64,000 nt of DNA from Haematobacter missouriensis (GTDB lineage Bacteria > Pseudomonadota > Alphaproteobacteria > Rhodobacterales > Rhodobacteraceae), in assembly GCF_000740775.1 (NCBI RefSeq), contig NZ_JFGS01000003.1, positions 248,001 to 312,000 of the forward strand, read 5' to 3'. The translations under genes and the position numbers were made by a program. This document shows, in pieces, positions 49,938 through 57,983 of this stretch (positions within the stretch are counted from its first letter, which is position 1; each line of letters begins with the position of its first letter). A model generated the notes under the pieces. That model was given only the letters and a program-made list of their open reading frames with translations. It did no database searches and was not told the DNA's origin.

Positions 49938-51713
49938 TCAGAACCCCGCCACGTCGAGCGCCATGACCGGTTCCGCCCCGGAGGTGATCCGGGCGAGATG
50001 CATTCCCGTCGCGGGAAGCTGACGCGCCATGTAGTACCGCCCCGTGGCGATCTTGGCGTTGAGGAAATCGGCATTGCCCCGGCCCGCAGCCAGCGAATCC
50101 TTTGCAGCCTTCGCCATCCGCGCCCACATCAGGCCGAGACAGACATGCCCGAACAGGTGGACGAAATCGTTCGACCCGGCGAGCGCCGCATTCGGGTTCT
50201 TCATGCCGTTCTCCATGAAGAACATGCCCGCGGACTGCAGATCCTTGGACGCGGCCTTCAACGGATCGAGGAAGCCCGCCTTCAGTTCGGCATCGCCCTC
50301 GTTCTCCTTCACGAACGTTTTCAACATGTCGAAGAAGGCCATGACATGCTTGCCGCCGTCCTGCGCCAGCTTGCGTCCGACGAGATCCAGCGCCTGCACA
50401 CCGTTCGCGCCCTCATAGATCATGGTGATCCGCGCATCGCGGACGAACTGGGAGACGCCCACTTCCTCGATATAGCCGTGGCCGCCGAAGATCTGCTGGG
50501 CCTGCACGGCCATCTCGAAGCCCTTATCGGTCTGAAACGCCTTCAGCACCGGGGTCATCAGGGAGATCAGCCCTTCGGCATCCTGATCGCCGAGCCGTTT
50601 GGAGCGGTCGATGAGATGGGCGCCCCAGAAGGTGAAGGCACGCGCGCCCTCGATGAAGCTCTTCTGGTCCATCAGGCTGCGGCGGATGTCGGGATGCACG
50701 ATGATCGGGTCGGCGGGGCCATCCGGGTTCTTCACCCCCGTCACGTCGCGGCCCTGGAGCCGTTCCTTGGCATAGGTCAGCGCGTTCTCGTAGGCGGCCA
50801 CGGCCTGTGCGTAGCCCTGCAAGCCCACGCCAAGGCGCGCCTCGTTCATCATGGTGAACATCGCGCGCATCCCCTTGTGGAGATCGCCGATCAACCAGCC
50901 CTTTGCGCCGTCGTAGTTCATCACGCAGGTGGCGTTGCCATGGATGCCCATCTTCTCCTCGAGCTTGCCGACGGAGAGGCTGTTGCGCGGCCCGAGCGAG
51001 CCGTCCTCATTCACGAGGAACTTCGGCACGATGAACAGGCTCACGCCCTTCGTGCCCGCGCCGCCGCCCGGTGCCTTCGCCAGAACGAGGTGGATGACGT
51101 TCTTCGACAGATCGTGATCGCCCGCGGAGATGAAGATCTTCGTCCCGGTGATGGCGTAACTGCCGTCTTCCGCCGGCTCGGCCCGGGTGCGCATGATGCC
51201 GAGATCGGTGCCAGCCTGCGGCTCCGTGAGGTTCATCGTGCCAGTCCATTCGCCGGAGACGAGCTTCGGCAGATAGGTCTGCTTCTGCTCCGCCGAGCCG
51301 TGGGTATGAATGGCAGAATAGGCGCCGTGGGTCAGGCCCTGATACATGTTGAAGGCCATGTTGGCGGCCACGAACATCTCGCCCGTGGCGCTGTTCATGA
51401 CATAGGGCATCCCCTGACCCCCGTATTCCGGGTCACAGTCAAGCCCCATCCAGCCGCCAGCGGCCATCTGGTCATAGGCCGCCTTGAACCCCGTGGGCGT
51501 GATCACCACGCCGTTTTCCAGCCGGCATCCTTCCCGGTCGCCGACGGCGTTCAGCGGGGCCAGCACTTCGGAGGCCAGCTTCCCCGCCTCCTCAAGAATG
51601 GCGGTGGTCGAATCGCGATCGAGTTCGTCGTAGCCCGGCACATCGCTTTCGGTCACCTTCAGAACCTCGTGCAGCAGGAACTGCATGTCCTCGACGGGGG
51701 GCGTGTAGGTCGT
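49938..51713 (-). CDS. Acyl-CoA dehydrogenase, DmdC-like long form
   Basis: 591-residue FAD flavoprotein, longer than the common 380-400-residue enzymes. It matches the long form with an extra C-terminal domain that includes 3-methylmercaptopropionyl-CoA dehydrogenase (DmdC) of marine Rhodobacterales and broad acyl-CoA dehydrogenases. FAD/substrate segments are [14 protein letters not shown] and [26 protein letters not shown] and [20 protein letters not shown] form the catalytic end. The start is set at 51713 ([10 protein letters not shown]); 51725 is possible. Whether the substrate is MMPA-CoA or fatty acyl-CoA cannot be told from sequence; no other dmd gene is present here. Confidence 0.9.
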   Translation of the reverse strand, partial: TTYTPPVEDMQFLLHEVLKVTESDVPGYDELDRDSTTAILEEAGKLASEVLAPLNAVGDREGCRLENGVVITPTGFKAAYDQMAAGGWMGLDCDPEYGGQGMPYVMNSATGEMFVAANMAFNMYQGLTHGAYSAIHTHGSAEQKQTYLPKLVSGEWTGTMNLTEPQAGTDLGIMRTRAEPAEDGSYAITGTKIFISAGDHDLSKNVIHLVLAKAPGGGAGTKGVSLFIVPKFLVNEDGSLGPRNSLSVGKLEEKMGIHGNATCVMNYDGAKGWLIGDLHKGMRAMFTMMNEARLGVGLQGYAQAVAAYENALTYAKERLQGRDVTGVKNPDGPADPIIVHPDIRRSLMDQKSFIEGARAFTFWGAHLIDRSKRLGDQDAEGLISLMTPVLKAFQTDKGFEMAVQAQQIFGGHGYIEEVGVSQFVRDARITMIYEGANGVQALDLVGRKLAQDGGKHVMAFFDMLKTFVKENEGDAELKAGFLDPLKAASKDLQSAGMFFMENGMKNPNAALAGSNDFVHLFGHVCLGLMWARMAKAAKDSLAAGRGNADFLNAKIATGRYYMARQLPATGMHLARITSGAEPVMALDVAGF

Positions 51714-51827
51714 CATCTCGGTCATTCTCCGCTTTTCCGGGCTGGGGAAGGATATGCCCCTCGCCGCAGGTGTCTTGGGCGCGCAGGCGTTTTCCACCGC
51801 GCAGCCAGTTTTCCGGGGGAAGGATTA

Positions 51828-52277
51828 TTAGGCCGCGGTCAGGTCGCGCGGGCCGCCGGCCAGCACGTCATCGGCCCAGGCGATCTCTTCCTTCAGTTCT
51901 GCAATCGCCTCGTCCAGCTCCGCCCGACGGCGCTCCAGGTCATCTAGACGCTTGGCCGCCACATCACGCGTACGGCTGAGCTGGGTAATCTGGCTGCCGT
52001 CTCTGTCATAGAGATCGAGAAGCTGGCGCATCTCCTCAAGGCTGAAGCCAAAGCGCTTGCCCCGCAGGATCAGCTTCAACCGCCCGCGGTCGCGCCGTGT
52101 GAACCAGCGCGTCTGTCCTTCCCGCAGGGGGGAGAGCAGCTCCTTGGATTCGTAGAAGCGCAGGGTGCGTGGCGTGACGTCGAAAGCCGCGCACATTTCA
52201 CCGATGGTCATGAGCCTGCCGGTTTCGTCTCTGGCCGAAGCCAGGCTCACCGGCGGGGAATGTATCGCCCGCTGCAT
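51828..52277 (-). CDS. MerR-family transcriptional regulator (second of a pair)
   Basis: 149 residues. The N-terminal winged helix-turn-helix (MTIGEMCAAFDVTPRTLRFYESKELLSP) belongs to the MerR superfamily, with the GFSLEEMRQLLDLYDRDGS linker and a C-terminal coiled coil (about 95-140). No metal-binding cysteines, so a non-metal MerR. About 18 residues precede the HTH core (MQRAIHSPPVSLASARDETG), translated from a good AAGGAGG site. It sits directly upstream of the acyl-CoA dehydrogenase gene and has a perfect 14-base palindrome in its own promoter. It probably controls the beta-oxidation cluster. Confidence 0.9.
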   Translation of the reverse strand: MQRAIHSPPVSLASARDETGRLMTIGEMCAAFDVTPRTLRFYESKELLSPLREGQTRWFTRRDRGRLKLILRGKRFGFSLEEMRQLLDLYDRDGSQITQLSRTRDVAAKRLDDLERRRAELDEAIAELKEEIAWADDVLAGGPRDLTAA

Positions 52278-52340
52278 CCTCTTCCTCCTTCGCGTTTTCT
52301 AAGAAATCGCGTCCCGAAGAAAGGTTACAACAGAGGATGA

Positions 52341-52354
52341 CGTTTACGTAAACG
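52341..52354 (-). promoter_or_regulatory. Operator palindrome upstream of the second MerR gene
   Basis: CGTTTACGTAAACG, a perfect 14-base palindrome 64 bases before the MerR start at 52277. On the minus strand TTTACG (-35-like), a 17-base spacer and TGTAAC (-10-like) overlap it. Regulation by one of the two MerR proteins is the simplest reading; MerR regulators of acyl-CoA catabolism use related ACGT-containing palindromes. Confidence 0.55.
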
Positions 52355-52371
52355 GAACGTAGCGTAATGTC

Positions 52372-52767
52372 CTATCCTGACGTGACGTGAGGGGCCGGTT
52401 CCGCCTTTTCAAGCTCTTCCGCTACTTGGTTCCGCAGCTCGCGGAGGTCTTCCAGGGTCGTGTGAAGATCGGTGATCTGGTTTTCCAGCTTGTCGATCTG
52501 CCGGTCCGCCATCACGATCCAATCTTCCATCTGGGTGCGCGTTCCAGACTTGTCATAGACCTCCAGCCACTGCCGGATTTCCTCAAGGCTGAACCCGAAG
52601 CGGCGACCGCGCAGGATCAGTGTCATCCGCGCCACCTCCCGCGGTCCGTACAGGCGCGAGCGCCCCTCCCGCACCGGACTGAGCAGTTCGATATATTCGT
52701 AATAGCGCAGCGTGCGGGGTGTCACATCGAACTTCGCGCACATTTCCTTGAAGGTCAGCATGGTCAT
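52372..52767 (-). CDS. MerR-family transcriptional regulator (first of a pair)
   Basis: 131 residues, close relative of the regulator downstream. HTH is MLTFKEMCAKFDVTPRTLRYYEYIELLSPVREG, followed by GFSLEEIRQWLEVYDKSGT and a C-terminal coiled coil (about 85-120) for dimerisation. No cysteines, so not a metal sensor. Start at 52767 (MTM) with AAGGAG seven bases upstream. The two regulators look like a tandem duplication that has diverged mostly in the N- and C-terminal ends. It is divergent from the thioesterase genes. Confidence 0.9.
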   Translation of the reverse strand: MTMLTFKEMCAKFDVTPRTLRYYEYIELLSPVREGRSRLYGPREVARMTLILRGRRFGFSLEEIRQWLEVYDKSGTRTQMEDWIVMADRQIDKLENQITDLHTTLEDLRELRNQVAEELEKAEPAPHVTSG

Positions 52768-52882
52768 GGAGTGTCTCCTTGCGTCACAAGGTAATCACCG
52801 GACCCGTCTAACGCAACGTCACGAGCGGCTTGCCCCCGCCCGCAGATGGGCCAATAACGGGGTGGATACCCAGGGGTGACGC

Positions 52883-53308
52883 ATGACATCTGAGCGACGC
52901 AAGAAGTTCTACGACGAGATCGGCCGCAGCCCGCATGCGGCAGCCCTGGGGCTCAAGGTGGAGGAGATCGGCGTGGGCGAGGCGCGGATTTCCATGCCTT
53001 ACGACCGCAAGCTCATCGGCGAGCCCGCAAGTGGGGTGATCCACGGGGGCGCGGTTTCCGCCCTTATGGACACCACGGGGGGGGCCTCCGTCGTGAGCGC
53101 GGATGAGGGGGTCGTCGCTACAGCGACGCTGGATCTGCGGATCGACTACATGCGCCCCGCCACGCCGGGACAGGCGATCACCGCACACGGCGTCTGCTAC
53201 CACATCACCCGGCTGCTTGCCTTTGTGCGGATCACCGCGACGGATGAGGACACGGCCCATCCGGTTGCCAGCGCCACCGGCACATTTACCGTGGAAAGGG
53301 AGGACTGA
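52883..53308 (+). CDS. PaaI-like hotdog thioesterase
   Basis: 141-residue hotdog-fold acyl-CoA thioesterase of the PaaI/YbgC-like type. The core HGGAVSALMDTTGG contains the Gly-rich helix start and the catalytic acid Asp. ATATLDLRIDYMRPATPG is the family strand. It is encoded divergently from the MerR gene and followed after one base by a second hotdog gene. Its place next to the acyl-CoA cluster suggests that it releases acyl groups from CoA during fatty or aromatic acid metabolism. Confidence 0.9.
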   Translation: MTSERRKKFYDEIGRSPHAAALGLKVEEIGVGEARISMPYDRKLIGEPASGVIHGGAVSALMDTTGGASVVSADEGVVATATLDLRIDYMRPATPGQAITAHGVCYHITRLLAFVRITATDEDTAHPVASATGTFTVERED

Positions 53309-53309
53309 G

Positions 53310-53816
53310 ATGGCCCGACCCGCGCCCGAACCCGTCGCCGCCATCAAGGAGCGCCGCGACGGCGTGCTCCGCCGGCTGATCGAGGCGGTTCCCTATATCG
53401 GCTTTCTCGGCATCGATTTCGACCGGCGGGGCGATGAGCTGACCGCCGTGCTGAACTACAACGAAAAGCTCATCGGCAACCCGTTCCTGCCCGCGCTGCA
53501 CGGCGGCGGAACCTCCGCCTTTCTGGAGACGACGGCGATCATCACGCTCGCCTGGTCCACCCTGTGGGAGGATATGGAGAACGGCAGGCTGGACCCCGCC
53601 GATTTCTCCGCCGGGACGATGCCGCGCCTGCCGCGCACCATAGACTTCACGGTGGACTACCTCCGCTCCGGCCTGCCGCGGGATGCCTATGCGCGCGCCC
53701 GCGTGAACCGGTCGGGGCGTCGCTTCGCCTCAGTCCATGTGGAAGGGTGGCAGGACAATCGCGACCGACCGTTCATTCAGGCGACGGGACATTTCCTGAT
53801 GCCCCGGCGGGATTGA
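53310..53816 (+). CDS. Second hotdog thioesterase, divergent
   Basis: 168 residues. The hotdog core ALHGGGTSAFLETTAII has Glu at the position of the catalytic acid (Asp in the upstream paralogue). RTIDFTVDYLRSGLPRDAYARARV is the matching strand. The first 20 residues are charged. The start at 53310 is one base after the previous stop, with GGAGG in the preceding coding end. The tandem pair probably forms a heteromeric or functionally split thioesterase set. Substrate unknown. Confidence 0.87.
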   Translation: MARPAPEPVAAIKERRDGVLRRLIEAVPYIGFLGIDFDRRGDELTAVLNYNEKLIGNPFLPALHGGGTSAFLETTAIITLAWSTLWEDMENGRLDPADFSAGTMPRLPRTIDFTVDYLRSGLPRDAYARARVNRSGRRFASVHVEGWQDNRDRPFIQATGHFLMPRRD

Positions 53817-53826
53817 GGCGCGGCGC

Positions 53827-54432
53827 ATGTCGCTTCTTCAGGACCTGACCGTCCAGCAGATCGTCACCCGCATCTTCGCCATGCTGATCTATGCGGCGGT
53901 GCAGGGCGCCCTGCTGGCGGGGCTGGCCCGCGGTCTGGGCGATGTCCGCCCCGTGCGGGAGGGGCGGCTCACGCTGAACCCCTTCCTTCAGGCCTCCGCC
54001 TGGGGCGTTGCCATGGGGGTGCTGTTCCGTACGGGCTGGATTGCGCCGCTGCGTCTTTCGCCTGCACAGGGGGTTGGCGAACGGGTCAGGATCCTCGTGA
54101 TCGTGGCGGCGGGGCTGGGGGCGATGCTCGTTCTCGTGCCACTTCTCGATCTGCTGCGCGCACCATTGCAACAGGTGCTGCCGCGCACAGCCGGCTACTA
54201 CGTGCTCTACGCGCTCCAGATGGTGCAGGAGGTCACCTTCGGCTCCGTCGCGCTGAACCTGCTGCCCGTGCCGGGGCTGATCGCGGGCAATCTATGGCGC
54301 GCGGTCTGGCCTGGCGGGGAGCGGCTCCTTCAGCGGGCCGAGCCGCTGGGCCTGGTGCTGGTCGGTGCGGCGCTGATCCTCGGCTGGGTTCCGCTGCCCT
54401 TTGGCTGGCTGGACCAGCTCCACCTCATCTGA
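53827..54432 (+). CDS. Site-2-protease-like membrane protein lacking catalytic residues
   Basis: 201 residues, about five membrane segments. The scaffold follows the bacterial M50 site-2 protease pattern. LGD.....GRLTLNP is kept (LARGLGDVRPVREGRLTLNP), and TGWIAPLRLSP matches FGWAKPVPVNP. LNLLPVPGLIAGN matches NLLPIPPLDGG. The zinc motif HExxH is replaced by AAVQGALLAG, the His/Asp pair after NP by LQAS, and the third-ligand Asp is Ile/Ala. It is therefore likely a pseudopeptidase. It follows the thioesterases by 10 bases, and its 3' end overlaps that of the minus-strand binding-protein gene by eight bases. Confidence 0.75.
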   Translation: MSLLQDLTVQQIVTRIFAMLIYAAVQGALLAGLARGLGDVRPVREGRLTLNPFLQASAWGVAMGVLFRTGWIAPLRLSPAQGVGERVRILVIVAAGLGAMLVLVPLLDLLRAPLQQVLPRTAGYYVLYALQMVQEVTFGSVALNLLPVPGLIAGNLWRAVWPGGERLLQRAEPLGLVLVGAALILGWVPLPFGWLDQLHLI

Positions 54433-55258
54433 CAGAACCTTCGCCCGCGACGCCCTCATAGCCGAAGCGCGTCATGATCTCCGTGATCGTGCCATCCGCG
54501 ACCAGCGCGTCGATGGCCGCGTCGATCTGGCTGCGCAGATAGCTGTCGCGAACCCCGACCAGCGCCCCCACCCGCGTGGCCGCAGCCGGAACCGGAGCGG
54601 GGTCGATCACCCGGAGGGCCCGCGCCTCCGGGTGATGAGCCTTCAGTGCTGCCAGAACCGGCTGCCACAGGAGCATTCCCGCAAGTCGCCCGTCTTCCAC
54701 CCGCCGGAGCATCAGCTCCGGGTCGGCATAGGGCAGACGCGTCCAGCGCTGCTCCTTGGGCTGCTGCTGGTTCCAGGTGATATAGACCATCTCGCCCATG
54801 CTCTGGATCGCGGTCCCGATGAGCCGGTCATGCGGTATATCGCCCAGCCGCGCCCAGCCGCCCTCCTTCACGGCCAGAACGAAGGGGATCGTGGCGTAGG
54901 GGCGCGTCACCATGGCCCAGTCGGGGAAGGGCGAATCTTCCTGCACGGAAATACCCATGAACAGGTCGCAGGTATTGGTCATGGCGATCTGCAATTCGTC
55001 CATGAAGCCATCACCGCTCAGGGGGAAGCCCTGGAACCCTTGAGCGAATTTTACGTCGAGCAGAAGGGCGGACCCAATGGCCCGCGCCACCTCCCGGTCG
55101 AACTCGAGTATCTTGCTGCTGGCATCGTTGCAGACGGTCAGGCTGTCCCCCTGCTGTCTGCGAGTGGAGTTGAGCAGTTCCCCCGGCACGCCTGCCGTCT
55201 GGGCATCTGCCGTTCCGGTCATCGCCAGAAGCGCCCCGGCAAGGATGAGATGCCGCAT
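54425..55258 (-). CDS. Extracellular solute-binding protein, family 3 type, PQQ-cluster associated
   Basis: 277 residues. Signal peptide MRHLILAGALLAMTGTADAQ. The mature protein has the two-lobe pattern of family 3 binding proteins (LTVCNDASSKILEFDREVARAIGSALLLDV, then DLFMGISVQED and IPFVLAVKEGGWARL). Such proteins accompany PQQ dehydrogenases in methanol and ethanol clusters, where the MxaJ/XoxJ type may act in dehydrogenase maturation rather than transport. It is the last gene of the minus-strand run, 141 bases after the PQQ dehydrogenase gene. Start at 55258 with AAAGGGG seven bases upstream. Confidence 0.85.
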   Translation of the reverse strand: MRHLILAGALLAMTGTADAQTAGVPGELLNSTRRQQGDSLTVCNDASSKILEFDREVARAIGSALLLDVKFAQGFQGFPLSGDGFMDELQIAMTNTCDLFMGISVQEDSPFPDWAMVTRPYATIPFVLAVKEGGWARLGDIPHDRLIGTAIQSMGEMVYITWNQQQPKEQRWTRLPYADPELMLRRVEDGRLAGMLLWQPVLAALKAHHPEARALRVIDPAPVPAAATRVGALVGVRDSYLRSQIDAAIDALVADGTITEIMTRFGYEGVAGEGSVR

Positions 55259-55399
55259 GTGAACCCCTTTCTGTGGGAGGGGGCGGACGTGCCGCCCCGT
55301 TCGATAGCCGTGGCCCATTCTCCCCTCTTGGGGGAGAAGGCATCGCCCGCAGTCAATGGGAAAGGGGAGGGAGGCCCTCCCCGCCCCGTCAGGTGCCGG

Positions 55400-57160
55400 T
55401 CAGTTGCTGGCCTTCGGCAGCTTGTAGACAAAGATCGAGTTGCCCGAACCCGTCGGTAGCGGCGTCTCCGGGAAGGCGGAGGAGATGGAGCTGGCCGCGT
55501 TGGAGTAGCCGGTTGGGACGACCAGATACTGCTCTCCGTCGATCTCATAGGTCACGGGGGAGCCACCGATCGGCGCGTTCAGCCGCTGGCGCCAGAGCAC
55601 CTTGCCCGTCTCCTGATCCCAGGCGGAGATGTAGCGCGCAGCGTCGCCGCCGAACACCAGCCCGCCCGCCGTGGCAAGAACGGAACTGGTCATGGAAGGC
55701 CGCTCCCGCGCCTGCCATTTCGACTCGCCCTGCTTGGGATTGATGTCGAGTGCTTGCAGCAGCCCCGCCTCCGTGATGCCTTCGGGCAGAACGCGGGGGC
55801 CGAACTTCACCGAGCCGACGGCGTTGCCGGCGGTGAATTCCGATTGGGTCGGCGTCACAGTGTTGCAGGCTTCCGTCAGCGGTACGAAGAAAGCCTTGGT
55901 GTCGGGGCTGTAGGCCCCGGCCATCCACAGCTTGCCGCCCGAGACGGAGGTGCAGACGAGCTTGCTTTCCCCGATCGCGCTGGAGACGAGGTCCGTATTG
56001 ATGTGCACCGTGCCATCCGCGTCAATCTTGGAGACGGCGTTCTGCTTCACCGTCTCCTTCGACCACAGATATTTGCCGGTGTCGCGGTCGAGCGCGAAGG
56101 CGATACCGTTCTTGCCCGGAACGGAGATCAGCATGTGGCTGGTCTTGCCGTCGGCTTCCTGATCCACGAGGATCCGCTCGAACGGGCTGTCGAGGTCCCA
56201 GTTGTCCCGGGGGAGGTGCTGGAAGTACCACTTCAGCTTCCCGGTGTCGGCATCCAGCGCGAGCGTGGAGTTGGTATAGAGCACACTGCCATCACCCGAG
56301 CCGCGCACCAGTTCCGAATACGGACCCGGCATCCCGATGCCCCAGAAGGTCGTGTTTGTCCGCTCGTCATAGGAGCCGGTCGCCCATGGTGTGCCGCCCC
56401 AGCGGTTTTCTGCGGGCACCGGCCCCCAGCTTTCCTGCTGCTTGGGATTGTCCGGGTCGTCGATCGTGTTGAAGCGCCACAGCTCCTCACCGGTATTGAG
56501 GTTGTGCGCCATGATGAAGCAACCGCCCGCCGTGCCTGCAATGGAGCAGCCGGAGATCGCCGAGATGATCTTGTCCTTCACGATGATCGGGCCGACGGTG
56601 TAGCTGTAGCCCTTCTGGTAATCCAGAACCTGCTTTTCCCAGACGACCTTGCCGTCTGCGGCGTTCAGCACCACGATCTTCGCATCGGCCGTCGTCAGCA
56701 CGACCTTGTCGCCGGCAAGGGCGATGGAGTTCTTCTGCCGCCGGGCCTGGTTGGCCTGATAGGACCAGGAGGCCGGGATCTCCGCCAGAACGTGACGGTA
56801 GGTCCAGATCAGGTCACCGGTCTTGGCATCCAGCGCCTCGACGATGTTGTTGTTGGTCTGCAGGAACATCACGCCGTCGTGGATGAGCGGCACCGTCTCC
56901 TGGATGCCTGCTTCCGCCATCGGCCAAGCCCAGGCGAGTTGCAGCTTGGCGACAGTTTCCTTGTTGATTTGCTTGAGCTTGCTGTAGCCGGAGTTGAAGC
57001 GGTCGCCCCGCCACATCAGCCATTCCCCCTCCGGCGGATTGGCAAGCATCTCCTCCGTCACGGGTTTGTAGTTTTCACGGACGTTCTGGGCGAAGGCCGC
57101 GCCGCTCAGCGCCACGAGGGCGGTGGTGGCGGCAAGAAGCGGTTTCGAAAAGAATGACAT
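55400..57160 (-). CDS. PQQ-dependent alcohol dehydrogenase-like quinoprotein, divergent metal site
   Basis: 586-residue periplasmic eight-bladed propeller. Signal peptide residues 1-24 (ending GAAFA). Propeller repeat tags of the W-motif type recur (ALDAKTGDLIWTY, LNAADGKVVWEK, NLNTGEELWRF, ALDADTGKLKWYF). The catalytic Asp is D322 in D-N-W-D-L-D, and D324 occupies the place that binds lanthanides in XoxF/PedH. The ligand Glu of MDH-type enzymes is replaced (SGCSIAGTAGGC, residues 203-214) and the ligand Asn is Met277 (GIGMPGP). The vicinal Cys-Cys disulfide is missing; instead Cys205 and Cys214 could pair. The ATG at 57160 has AGGAGG five bases upstream; another ATG sits three bases before. 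Confidence 0.9.
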   Translation of the reverse strand: MSFFSKPLLAATTALVALSGAAFAQNVRENYKPVTEEMLANPPEGEWLMWRGDRFNSGYSKLKQINKETVAKLQLAWAWPMAEAGIQETVPLIHDGVMFLQTNNNIVEALDAKTGDLIWTYRHVLAEIPASWSYQANQARRQKNSIALAGDKVVLTTADAKIVVLNAADGKVVWEKQVLDYQKGYSYTVGPIIVKDKIISAISGCSIAGTAGGCFIMAHNLNTGEELWRFNTIDDPDNPKQQESWGPVPAENRWGGTPWATGSYDERTNTTFWGIGMPGPYSELVRGSGDGSVLYTNSTLALDADTGKLKWYFQHLPRDNWDLDSPFERILVDQEADGKTSHMLISVPGKNGIAFALDRDTGKYLWSKETVKQNAVSKIDADGTVHINTDLVSSAIGESKLVCTSVSGGKLWMAGAYSPDTKAFFVPLTEACNTVTPTQSEFTAGNAVGSVKFGPRVLPEGITEAGLLQALDINPKQGESKWQARERPSMTSSVLATAGGLVFGGDAARYISAWDQETGKVLWRQRLNAPIGGSPVTYEIDGEQYLVVPTGYSNAASSISSAFPETPLPTGSGNSIFVYKLPKASN

Positions 57161-57226
57161 CATGTCCTCCTCGGTGCGCATGGCGCGCGATATGTGCTGT
57201 GCGCGGGCCGGTCGTGGCCCCGCGCG

Positions 57227-57823
57227 TCACTCGGCGGTCGGGAGCTTCTTGCCCCAGGTGAAGGCCTGCGGAACGCTGCTGGCGGCGGTGGTAGATTTCA
57301 TCGTGTCCACGGCCGGACCGCCAGGAAGGGGCTTGCCCCAGGTGAACGCCTGCGGGACGTTCGTGTCCGCCGCCATGCTGTCCGCGGCCGCAGTGCTCCC
57401 GCCAGCCGGACCGGCCGCGGTTTCCGCCGTCAGGCTGATGGCGGCGAGCTTCTCCTCATCCTCGACCAGAGGATCGGGGCCGGGCTGGGCGCCGTTGAAA
57501 GCCATGATGTAGGCGATGATGTCGAGATAGGTCGCCGCGCCGAGCTGACCGGGCGCGGAGGGCGGCATGGCGACGGAAATGAAATCATAAAGCCCTCCGG
57601 GTGTGTCCCAGTTGGCCATCACGTCCGGCCCGACGAGGCCGGGAGCCTCCGGGCCTTCGAGCTGCATTCCGTGACACTGGGCGCAGTTCGCATTGTAGGC
57701 GGTCTTGCCCGCCTCCGCCTGCTCCGCGGTGAACCCGGCGGCAAGGCCGGGCAGGCCGGAGGACAGAAGTGCGACTGCTGCCAGCATCCCGGGGATTGCG
57801 GATCGTTTGGTGAAGAAGATCAC
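57227..57823 (-). CDS. c-type cytochrome, probable electron acceptor of the PQQ enzyme
   Basis: 198 residues. GTG start at 57823 after GGAGGGAGG. Signal peptide MIFFTKRSAIPGMLAAVALLSSGLPGLA, one haem site NCAQCHGM, and PGGLYDFISVAMPPSAPG containing the likely Met ligand (AMPP). The C-terminal 80 residues are low-complexity and contain a repeated motif VPQAFTWGK (twice, in KPLPGG and KKLPTAE contexts), unusual for this group. It is 66 bases ahead of the dehydrogenase gene on the same strand and is probably its partner in passing electrons to a terminal oxidase. Confidence 0.9.
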   Translation of the reverse strand: MIFFTKRSAIPGMLAAVALLSSGLPGLAAGFTAEQAEAGKTAYNANCAQCHGMQLEGPEAPGLVGPDVMANWDTPGGLYDFISVAMPPSAPGQLGAATYLDIIAYIMAFNGAQPGPDPLVEDEEKLAAISLTAETAAGPAGGSTAAADSMAADTNVPQAFTWGKPLPGGPAVDTMKSTTAASSVPQAFTWGKKLPTAE

Positions 57824-57939
57824 GGCTACCCTCCCTCCTGAAGATGCGCGAGCGCCGGCGACTGGGGTGTCGTGACGGCAGGTGGCGCGACAATCTGTCC
57901 CATACCTTGGTAAGAGGTGCAACATCATGCAGCAGATAA

Positions 57940-57983
57940 GTGGAAAAAAAGCTAATTATAATGGCATATTACATATGCGAAAC
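57940..57983 (-). promoter_or_regulatory. AT-rich promoter-like region ahead of the cytochrome gene
   Basis: On the minus strand TATAAT (57960-57955) lies in the 145-base gap between the binding-protein gene and the cytochrome gene. A small palindrome GCATAT-TAC-ATATGC (57964-57978) spans the end of the upstream gene. The AT-richness stands out from the GC-rich surroundings. The -35 region is poor, so activator control is possible. Confidence 0.4.

Noticed and set aside
55259-55399. Hairpins CTCCCC/GGGGAG between the PQQ dehydrogenase and the last binding-protein gene
   Set aside because: No T-run in either direction; short G/C hairpins are common in this composition, so not called as terminator.
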